A stretch of DNA of 21,885 bases, taken from a virus. A program made the translations under genes and the position numbers. Of the stretch, positions 15,642 through 21,885 are shown piece after piece (position 1 is the first letter of the stretch; each line of letters begins with the position of its first letter). Location of the stretch: the IMG/VR virus record IMGVR_UViG_3300034375_010564, positions 1 through 21,885 of that record. The stretch is one strand, 5' to 3'. Below the pieces are notes generated by a model, which was not told the origin of the DNA, did not search any database, and saw only the letters and a program-made list of their open reading frames with translations.

Positions 15642-17082
15642 TCCAATCGACTAATTCTTCACCCATAATCTCATTAGCAATATTAATTTTATTGCGCAGC
15701 GCTTTGACAATTCTTTCGTCCACGGTTTTCTCTGCAATTAAATCAATATAAGTCACCACATTCTTTTGACCGATACGATGCGCACGGTCTTCAGACTGTA
15801 ATCTTTTTTCTAAATCATAATTATTAGAATAATAAATCACGGTATTGGCTTCAGTCAACGTGATACCATAACCACCGGTTTGTGTATTCCCAACAAAGTA
15901 TCGAACTTCGGAGTCCGGGTCTTGAAATAATTTAATATTCTGTTGACGAGTTTCAGCATCGACATCACCATAATAACTAACCGTGGATCGTGAACCGTAT
16001 TTTTCATTTAAGGTTTCTACAATTTTTTCAATATCATAAATGTAATTCGCCCAAATAATAACCTTACCTTCAACTTCTTCTAAAATAGAAAGTAGCTCAG
16101 TTAATCGATTATTTTTTAAAGGGTTAATACTTTTATCATCAGCAGTAAAATGGCCACAAGTAATTTGATGTAGTCGCATCATTTGAGTAATCACATTCAT
16201 TGTGGTCATTGTTTTACCTTTTAATTCAGCCATCGCTGTGGCTTTCATTGAAATATAGGCTTGCACTTGCTCATCCGTTAACTCTACAGTTCTTCGAACA
16301 AAAGTCTTTTCTGGTAAATCCAAACAATCTTTCTTTAATACACGATAAGAAAAGTTTTGTAGTTTATCTGATAGTTCATCGAGTCTTCGATAAGAACCCA
16401 CAATTTGAACACGACGGCCGCCGAAGTTTCGCTCAATCATATGAGCATACCTGGAGCGAAATGCATAATAGGATTGAAATCCTAAATGCCATTCATCTAA
16501 AAAATAACACTGAGAATATAAGTCTAAAGGAGATTTCGTAACGGGCGATCCTGTTAGAATTCTACGATACTTTGCAAAATCCCTAAGTTTTAAAATACTT
16601 TTAGTTCTCTTGGCTGTCGGATTTTTGATTGTCGTAGACTCATCAATTCCTATCAAAGATTGCCCAACTGTATTGTTCAAAAATTTCTCAGCGAAGTCAA
16701 CACCTTTACTTGTTTGAAAGGCCTCTACATTCATAATAAATATCTTTAATTTGCCATCGTTTTCTGATAAACTATCTAACTCCCTCATTTTTGTTTGAGT
16801 TAAATTAGCTTCCCATAAAACCGTTGTATGTTCAATATGTTCCGGCAAGTGAACAGGTACTTCTATTTCATACCAATTTCGATACACACCTTTGGGTGCG
16901 ACAATAAGTGCCTTTTTTATTTCGCCTTTATCATACAATACGGCGATGTTATCAATTAATACTTTTGACTTACCGGTACCCATTTCCATAAATAAAGCAA
17001 ATGTTTCTTTGTCCCAGCAAGAACGCAAAGCTTTAAGCTGATGCTCATATGGCTTTGTCTTAAATTTATAATGCTCAATCAT
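15634..17082 (-). CDS. SNF2-type superfamily 2 helicase
   Basis: This is the only minus-strand gene. The 482-residue protein has YEHQLKAL (12-19), Walker A EMGTGKS (33-39), motif Ia VAPK, Walker B GIDEST (145-150), motif III LTGSP (176-180), a second RecA domain with IIWANY and TGGYGITLTEA, and motif VI QSEDRAHRIGQ (429-439), the SNF2 signature. These enzymes move along duplex DNA. The Walker B has DEST where DEAH is usual in this group. Its promoter overlaps the one for the rightward early genes. It may help replication start or branch migration; the exact job is unknown. Confidence 0.9.
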   Translation of the reverse strand: MIEHYKFKTKPYEHQLKALRSCWDKETFALFMEMGTGKSKVLIDNIAVLYDKGEIKKALIVAPKGVYRNWYEIEVPVHLPEHIEHTTVLWEANLTQTKMRELDSLSENDGKLKIFIMNVEAFQTSKGVDFAEKFLNNTVGQSLIGIDESTTIKNPTAKRTKSILKLRDFAKYRRILTGSPVTKSPLDLYSQCYFLDEWHLGFQSYYAFRSRYAHMIERNFGGRRVQIVGSYRRLDELSDKLQNFSYRVLKKDCLDLPEKTFVRRTVELTDEQVQAYISMKATAMAELKGKTMTTMNVITQMMRLHQITCGHFTADDKSINPLKNNRLTELLSILEEVEGKVIIWANYIYDIEKIVETLNEKYGSRSTVSYYGDVDAETRQQNIKLFQDPDSEVRYFVGNTQTGGYGITLTEANTVIYYSNNYDLEKRLQSEDRAHRIGQKNVVTYIDLIAEKTVDERIVKALRNKINIANEIMGEELVDWIK

Positions 17083-17095
17083 AGTAAATTCTTTC

Positions 17096-17132
17096 TTGAC
17101 AAAAATATAAACTTAACTATTTTATTTGTCAA
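17096..17132. promoter_or_regulatory. Overlapping divergent sigma70-like promoters in an 11-bp inverted repeat
   Basis: TTCTTGACAAA at 17094-17104 and TTTGTCAAGAA at 17125-17135 form a perfect inverted repeat. Each arm carries a consensus -35 (TTGACA 17096-17101 plus; its complement 17127-17132 for the minus strand). The minus promoter has TATATT at 17109-17104 with a 17-base spacer. The plus promoter has TATTTT at 17118-17123 with a 16-base spacer. Starts would lie near 17097 (minus) and 17130 (plus), giving leaders of about 15 bases. The two promoters share the same 37 bases, so they should exclude each other. The palindrome may also bind a regulator. Confidence 0.65.
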
Positions 17133-17145
17133 GAAGGAAGAAAAA

Positions 17146-17544
17146 ATGAAGAATAAAATATTTGAACTCTACAAAGACAAAAGCTTACAAGAGTTTTTAA
17201 AATTTAAAGAAGAAAACCCTGAAGAGACTTTTGTATATGTTCTTCAGCATCCCCCGGAAAATATTAATATTTTATCGGCTTCTAACTTTGGCTATTTAGT
17301 TATCTGTTTACCGCAGCTATCTCAAATAGTTTTTAGTACAGGTCCTTTTGTTTTTAAAATGAGAAAAAACTTACAGGACTTTCGTGCCCAGGATTATATT
17401 CTGTGCACCGGTGATCCCGCTGTCATTGGCTTATCCACAGCTATTGTGAGCGATATTACCACAGGTAGATTTAATCTCTTGAAATGGGATAAAAGAGAGT
17501 TTAAATATTACCCATTAAGTATTGACTTATACAAGAAAGGATAA
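17146..17544 (+). CDS. Conserved phage hypothetical protein (132 aa)
   Basis: I chose ATG 17146 because AAGAAGGAAG precedes it; an upstream in-frame ATG at 17041 would put 35 residues across the promoter and the opposite gene start. The 132-residue protein has a charged helical start (1-28), a hydrophobic beta core and YILCTGDPAVIGLSTAIVSD (about 85-104), followed by a FNLLKWDKREF strand. I recall this ending from unannotated marine phage proteins but know no function. It is the first rightward gene after the divergent promoter, so early expression is likely. Confidence 0.75.
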   Translation: MKNKIFELYKDKSLQEFLKFKEENPEETFVYVLQHPPENINILSASNFGYLVICLPQLSQIVFSTGPFVFKMRKNLQDFRAQDYILCTGDPAVIGLSTAIVSDITTGRFNLLKWDKREFKYYPLSIDLYKKG

Positions 17545-17548
17545 AGTA

Positions 17549-18115
17549 ATGAGCAATCTAATCGCTGAAATGGAACAAGACCAAGAAGGTTTTGCTTCTA
17601 AATCAGATAACATTAATCAACTAGCATCGAAGTGCCAAGAAATGTTGGACTTAGATGATCAGATAGCAGTACAGGAAAACCACCTCAAGGAACTACAACA
17701 ACGAAGAGATGTTATTAGTTCAGAAGTAATTCCTAGTTTGTTATCAGAACAAGGTTTAGCGTCATTGAAACTCCTAGACGGAAGTACTGTGGAAGTTTCT
17801 AAGAAGTACAGCTGCACCATGAAAGCAGATCCTGTTCTTAAAGAAAAGGCGCACAACTGGCTTCGCGAGAATGACTTAGGTGACATTATTAAAAACAATG
17901 TTGCTGTGAGTTTCGGCACTGGCGAGGATAACAAGGCTGAAGAATTTTTTAGCCTTGCCGCTCAAAGTGGTTACGAGCCCGAACAATCTCAAAAGGTTGA
18001 ACCGTCCACTTTAAGAGCGCTATTCAGAGAGCGTGTTCAAAACGGGTTGGACATGCCCTCTGATGTCTTTAATTTATTTATTAAAGACGAAACGAAAATA
18101 ACCCGTAAAAAATAA
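17549..18115 (+). CDS. Coiled-coil phage protein, possibly Gp157-like
   Basis: ATG 17549 follows AAAGGA; the earlier TTG at 17522 overlaps the previous gene and is less likely. The 188 residues begin with a helical pair (about 20-65, with QLASKCQEMLDLDDQIAV and LKELQQRRDVIS), followed by a small beta segment around LKLLDGSTVEVSKKYSCTM, and a winged-looking C-terminal half with VEPSTLRALFRER. A long coiled coil leading into a DNA-related fold recalls siphovirus Gp157-type proteins, but the match is weak. Between early genes and an SSB-like gene, a replication or recombination accessory role is plausible. No catalytic motif. Confidence 0.7.
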   Translation: MSNLIAEMEQDQEGFASKSDNINQLASKCQEMLDLDDQIAVQENHLKELQQRRDVISSEVIPSLLSEQGLASLKLLDGSTVEVSKKYSCTMKADPVLKEKAHNWLRENDLGDIIKNNVAVSFGTGEDNKAEEFFSLAAQSGYEPEQSQKVEPSTLRALFRERVQNGLDMPSDVFNLFIKDETKITRKK

Positions 18116-18128
18116 AGGAACGATAAAC

Positions 18129-18920
18129 ATGAACAAAGAAACGAGAACCGCGAATAGCGTAGACGTAAAAAAAGAAAGCCTACCGGCAATAAGCATGTTC
18201 GAAGAAGATGCTCATAAAGGTATGGAACAAATGGGAGGAGACGATTTTGCTCTTCCTTTCATTAGAATCTTGGGTGACTTATCTCCACAAGTAAAGAAAT
18301 CGAAAGCGGAATACATTGAAGGTGCAAGACCTGGAATGTTATTTAACACCGTCTCGAAAAAACTTTACGACGGAGAGAAGGGTATCAAGGTAGTACCTTG
18401 TTATTACAAAAGAGAATATGTGGAATGGACAGATAGAGGTGAAGGCTCCGGCGCACCTGTAGCAGTTCATCCGGCAAACACCCCTCTTTTAGGCCAAGTG
18501 CAAAGAGATGCGATGTATAAAGATAGATTACCGAATGGTAACTATTTAGAAAACACTGCATCTTATTTTGTGATTGTCATCGGAGACGATGGAGCGGCAG
18601 AAACTGCTTTGATTACCATGAAGTCTACAGGATTAAAAACAAGTAGACAGTGGAACTCGATGATTAGCAGTATCAAGATGCAAGGGAAAAACGGATTATT
18701 CACGCCGTCTATGTTTAGCCATGTATATCATCTAACAACAGTCGAAAGGTCCAACAACAAAGGAACATGGAACACATGGTCCGTTGCGAAGATAGGTCCG
18801 GTCGAAGATAGAGGACTCTATCAGCAAGCAAAAGAATTTGCTGAAAGTGTTTCTAAAGGTGACGTGCAAGCAAAACATAATAATGAAGAAGAAGAATCAG
18901 AAGATAAAGTTCCCTTTTAG
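18129..18920 (+). CDS. Probable ssDNA-binding/recombination accessory protein with SSB-like acidic tail
   Basis: The 263-residue protein starts at ATG 18129 with AAAGGA upstream. A disordered charged start (1-25) leads to LPFIRILGDLSPQVKKSKAE and an OB-like beta core (about 45-215; KVVPCYYKREYVEW, SYFVIVIGDDG, SHVYHLTTVE). The last 15 residues, EEEESEDKVPF, are acidic and end in Pro-Phe as in bacterial SSB (DDDIPF), the site that recruits replication partners. That tail and its place just before the primase suggest a phage SSB, although the core is not a textbook SSB fold by eye. T7 gp2.5-like or a RecT-linked accessory are alternatives. DNA binding is inferred. Confidence 0.65.
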   Translation: MNKETRTANSVDVKKESLPAISMFEEDAHKGMEQMGGDDFALPFIRILGDLSPQVKKSKAEYIEGARPGMLFNTVSKKLYDGEKGIKVVPCYYKREYVEWTDRGEGSGAPVAVHPANTPLLGQVQRDAMYKDRLPNGNYLENTASYFVIVIGDDGAAETALITMKSTGLKTSRQWNSMISSIKMQGKNGLFTPSMFSHVYHLTTVERSNNKGTWNTWSVAKIGPVEDRGLYQQAKEFAESVSKGDVQAKHNNEEEESEDKVPF

Positions 18921-18930
18921 GGTTGCTCAT

Positions 18931-18956
18931 GGTGGTGGGGTTTAAGGGCCCCACCA
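18931..18956. other. GC-rich hairpin between SSB-like and primase genes
   Basis: GTGGTGGGG (18931-18939) pairs perfectly with CCCCACCAC (18948-18956) around an 8-base loop, in an otherwise AT-rich 55-base gap. The bases after it on either strand are not a T-run, so it is not a standard intrinsic terminator. It may be an mRNA-stabilising or attenuating structure that tunes primase relative to the abundant SSB-like protein. Confidence 0.6.
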
Positions 18957-18975
18957 CAACAAAATAGAGGTGGAT

Positions 18976-20496
18976 ATGCAAGAAAGATTTAAAGAAATAT
19001 TTGAAGGTTTTAATGACGCTCACGGTTATACTTTTAAAACCGGGGAACGTGACAATCGCGGAAAAGAAAAAGTTAAATCCGGATTTGAAAGAAAAAAAGT
19101 TACTGATGAACTATGGCAACGTCATTTAGACGGTGAACTGCCAGCTCTAGGAATTATTCCTATTAATGAAAACAATCAATGTAAGTGGGGCTGTATTGAT
19201 ATCGATATCTATAACCTCGACCACAAAAAACTAATTCAACAGGTTCGCAAGAACAATCTGCCCCTATGTGTGTTCCGTTCGAAATCGGGCGGAGCACATG
19301 TCTTTTTATTTGTAAAAGAATTTGTTTCCGCAAAGTTAATGCGATTGAAACTCAAAGAGATTGCCAACCTCCTAGGTTATCATGATTCGGAAATCTTTCC
19401 GAAACAAGACGAGGTCTTGGTAAAAGAGGGACACCTCGGTAGCTTTTTAAATTTGCCTTATCATGGCGGCACTAAGAGTCTCCGTTATGCCTTAAATGAT
19501 AATGCTGATCCATTAGAATTAGATGAGTTTCTAGGCATCTATGATCAATATGCGCTAACCGAGGTTGCTCTCGATGAATTAAAAATTAACAAACCCAAAC
19601 TCAAAGAAGCTTTTGTTGATGGGCCTCCTTGCTTAAATAAACTAGCAGAAAGTGGATTTGGTGAGGGAAGTCGTAACAATGCTTTATTTAATATCGGAGT
19701 TTTCTATAAGAAAATGGATCCGGATAATTGGAAAGATTTATTAGAAGAAGCAAATCAAAACTACATGAATCCTCAACTCAAAGCTGCGGAAGTTTTGAAT
19801 GTCATTAAGTCTTTAGATAGAAAAGATTATGATAAGTATCGATGCAAAGATGCACCCATTAACTCCGTTTGTAATGCGAGTTTATGTAAAACAAAAAAGT
19901 ACGGTGTCGGTTTTGAAGAAGAGTCTTTACCGGAACTGAGAAATTTAACCAAGATGACTTCAACACCACCGGAATGGTTTTTAGAAGTCGACGGAAAAGT
20001 TATCAAATTAAAATCAGAAGAATTACATAGTCCTAATATGTTTGCTTTGTGTTGTCTTGATCAAGCTAATCTTGTGGTGCCGAATGTGGCACCACGTGAT
20101 TGGCGACAGGTTATTCTCAAAGAACTATTAGAAAACTTACAAGAGATTAAACCTTTGGAATCTTTAAATCATGACAATCAATTAGAAAATTTATTGTATG
20201 ACTTTACCGTGAATAGAGCTCAAGCAAGAGTGAAAGAAGATATGTTGAATAAAATGTCGTGGACCGAGGAAGACCATAGTCATTTTAGACTCGAAGACTT
20301 TTATAACTTTGCAAGAAGAAACAATTGGGAATTAGATAAAACCAAAACAGGTAATTTATTAAAACAATCTGAATTGTTTGTTGAAGAAGTTCGAATGACT
20401 TTAAAAAATCAAACACCAAGAATAATAAAAATTAAAGCAATGAAGAAAACAGAGCCTAGTATATCGGAGGTAAAATATGAACAAGACTATTATTAG
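18976..20496 (+). CDS. AEP-superfamily primase (TOTE-type primase domain)
   Basis: ATG 18976 has GAGGTGG just upstream; GTG 18970 lies inside that site. The 506-residue protein shows AEP motif I CIDIDIY with Asp75/Asp77, motif II SGGAH (104-108) and a later conserved segment EIFPKQ (139-144) with GSFLNLPY (155-162), typical of the primase found in TOTE conflict systems and many phages. A Cys cluster (about 291-309: C..., C-x4-C) looks zinc-binding, and a domain with PPEWFLEVDGKVIKL follows. No Walker A is present, so helicase activity must come from another gene. It would make primers for replication. The gene overlaps the zinc-ribbon gene by 20 bases. Confidence 0.82.
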   Translation: MQERFKEIFEGFNDAHGYTFKTGERDNRGKEKVKSGFERKKVTDELWQRHLDGELPALGIIPINENNQCKWGCIDIDIYNLDHKKLIQQVRKNNLPLCVFRSKSGGAHVFLFVKEFVSAKLMRLKLKEIANLLGYHDSEIFPKQDEVLVKEGHLGSFLNLPYHGGTKSLRYALNDNADPLELDEFLGIYDQYALTEVALDELKINKPKLKEAFVDGPPCLNKLAESGFGEGSRNNALFNIGVFYKKMDPDNWKDLLEEANQNYMNPQLKAAEVLNVIKSLDRKDYDKYRCKDAPINSVCNASLCKTKKYGVGFEEESLPELRNLTKMTSTPPEWFLEVDGKVIKLKSEELHSPNMFALCCLDQANLVVPNVAPRDWRQVILKELLENLQEIKPLESLNHDNQLENLLYDFTVNRAQARVKEDMLNKMSWTEEDHSHFRLEDFYNFARRNNWELDKTKTGNLLKQSELFVEEVRMTLKNQTPRIIKIKAMKKTEPSISEVKYEQDYY

Positions 20497-20659
20497 ATGC
20501 ATGGATTGTGGTAAGAAATATTCTCGGTCAATGATTATGACGATTGAAAATGTTTTACAACCAGGAAGAAAAACAAAAGCCCACGAACACTATTGTATCA
20601 AATGTTATAACAAGGAGCACTATGAAGACGATCATACTGGGACCACCGGGAACAGGTAA
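20477..20659 (+). CDS. Small zinc-ribbon protein (60 aa)
   Basis: ATG 20477 lies within the end of the primase, with ATCGGAGG upstream. The 60 residues carry CMDCGKKYSRSM at the start and CIKCYN at residues 40-45, a Cys4 zinc ribbon made of two CxxC knuckles. The C-terminus is His/Asp-rich. It overlaps the primase by 20 bases and the next helicase by 38, so all three are likely translated together. The family is not recognised; a DNA-binding or cofactor role beside primase and helicase is inferred. Confidence 0.75.
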   Translation: MNKTIIRCMDCGKKYSRSMIMTIENVLQPGRKTKAHEHYCIKCYNKEHYEDDHTGTTGNR

Positions 20660-21885
20660 GACAACTACTTTATTAAACCTGGTGGATCAATTTATCCAAC
20701 AAGGTGTTCGACCCAAAAAGATTGGGTATTTTTCTTTTACCAAGAAAGCAGCGCAAGAAGCAAAGACTCGAGCAGAATTAAAATTTAATTTAAATCCCGA
20801 CTCGGACTTAATTCATTTTAGAACACTTCATTCTTTAGCTTTCAAATTAGTCGGGGCTAGTCGTGAAAGAATGATGAGTGTAGCAGACTATCGAGACTTT
20901 GGAGAAAAGTGTGGTATTCCTATTAAAGTAGCGGCGTATTCTGATGATGACGGTATCTTTAATTCCGATAATGAATACTTAAAAACCATTGAAAAAGCTA
21001 GAGTTAAAGGCATTTCTGTACTCGAACAATATGATTTGAACGAGCATCTTTTAGATATGGAACGCGATACGTTGTATCTAATTGACAAAGAATTAAGTCG
21101 ATACAAAAAAGAAAAGAGTATGAAAGATTTTACTGATCTTTTAATTGACTTTATAGAAGGCGATAACTGTCCTAGCTTTGATGTTTTGTTTATTGATGAG
21201 GCTCAAGATTTATCCTATTTGCAATGGCAAATGGTTCGTAAGATGTGGGAAAAATCAGAGAAAACTTATTTAGCAGGGGATGATGACCAAGCTATTTTTC
21301 AATGGGCCGGAGCCGACATTGATCACTTCATTGCTTTAAAAGATGAAGTCGATGAAATCAAAGTCTTAGAACAATCCTATCGTATTCCGGGGGGACCTAT
21401 TCATGAATTATCTCAGCGTATCATTGCCAATGTTTCTAATCGTTATGATAAAGTTTACAAACCTCGAGATGAAACCGGTGTTTTAAAACATTACAATGAT
21501 GTGACTCAAGTCGATATGAGTGAAGGACAATGGTTAGTATTATCAACTGCTCATTATTTTTTAGAAGATGTCAAAGAATTATGTGAACTGCAAGGTTGGT
21601 ATTATTCTCACCGTGGTAAAAATTCTATTTCTTTAGAATTACTTTTTGCTATTTCCAATTGGGAAAGTTTACGAAAAGGAAATTATTTAAACAGTTTAGA
21701 ACTAAAAAATATTTATTCTTATTTAGGAATGAATGTGACACCTGGATTTCGTGACGGTAAAACTTTTCATTCGAATATGAAATATAATATAGAACAGTGC
21801 ATCGCGGATCATGGATTGTTAACAGAGAAAGTATGGTTTGAATCTTTTGATAAATTAGATACAATCACCGAAAATTATATAAGAA
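20622..21885 (+). CDS. UvrD/Rep-like superfamily 1 helicase (3' partial)
   Basis: The frame from ATG 20622, behind AAGGAG, is open to the window end (421 residues so far). It starts MKTIILGPPGTGKTTT, a Walker A within the first 14 residues, then motif Ia FSFTKKAAQEAK, motif Ic FRTLHSLA, motif II FIDEAQDLS, motif III LAGDDDQAIFQWAGAD and motif IV EQSYRIP, a near-perfect match to SF1 UvrD/Rep/PcrA helicases. Motifs V and VI lie beyond the edge or in the C-terminal part not seen. It should unwind DNA 3' to 5' and partner the AEP primase, which lacks a motor. The first 38 bases overlap the zinc-ribbon gene. Confidence 0.92.
   Translation, partial: MKTIILGPPGTGKTTTLLNLVDQFIQQGVRPKKIGYFSFTKKAAQEAKTRAELKFNLNPDSDLIHFRTLHSLAFKLVGASRERMMSVADYRDFGEKCGIPIKVAAYSDDDGIFNSDNEYLKTIEKARVKGISVLEQYDLNEHLLDMERDTLYLIDKELSRYKKEKSMKDFTDLLIDFIEGDNCPSFDVLFIDEAQDLSYLQWQMVRKMWEKSEKTYLAGDDDQAIFQWAGADIDHFIALKDEVDEIKVLEQSYRIPGGPIHELSQRIIANVSNRYDKVYKPRDETGVLKHYNDVTQVDMSEGQWLVLSTAHYFLEDVKELCELQGWYYSHRGKNSISLELLFAISNWESLRKGNYLNSLELKNIYSYLGMNVTPGFRDGKTFHSNMKYNIEQCIADHGLLTEKVWFESFDKLDTITENYIR

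Noticed and set aside
17041-17145. 35-residue N-terminal extension of the 132-aa protein
   Set aside because: It would run across the promoter and the opposite gene start; ATG 17146 has the ribosome site.

Overview
The window reads as part of a tailed, podovirus-type phage genome from an AT-rich marine lineage. The best fit is a pelagiphage-like virus of SAR11 or a related alphaproteobacterium. This rests on a T7/P22-style set of short-tail and ejection genes, on short Gly-rich motifs recalled from marine podoviruses, on tightly overlapping genes and on low G+C by eye. The host is an inference. No integrase, repressor, attachment site, tRNA, CRISPR array or insertion sequence was seen, so a lytic lifestyle is likely.

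Positions 2-5067 (all +) hold virion surface genes. They comprise the 3' end of a tail fiber made of 17-residue repeats with a self-cleaving S74 chaperone, two small proteins, a P22 gp10-like tail stabilisation protein, a 57-aa gene and three small structural candidates. A sigma70-like promoter embedded in a long hairpin lies at 1339-1374.

Positions 5060-7800 hold a compact cassette of four modifying enzymes: an FkbM methyltransferase, a GT4-like glycosyltransferase, a GT-A glycosyltransferase and a HlyC-like lysine acyltransferase. The cassette sits between surface-protein genes and DNA-ejection genes. It is the most interesting part of the window, because it could chemically modify virion proteins or host surface glycans.

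Positions 7784-15180 hold three candidate internal or ejection proteins and a 1357-aa internal core protein. An M15 metallopeptidase, the probable endolysin, follows at 15183-15641.

Positions 15634-21885 are the DNA metabolism region. An SNF2-type helicase is the only minus-strand gene. Its start faces, across a palindromic divergent promoter, the rightward early genes: an unknown protein, a coiled-coil protein, an ssDNA-binding candidate with an SSB-like acidic tail, an AEP-type primase, a zinc-ribbon protein and a UvrD/Rep-like helicase that runs off the window. Only a part of the replisome is visible; no DNA or RNA polymerase lies in this window.
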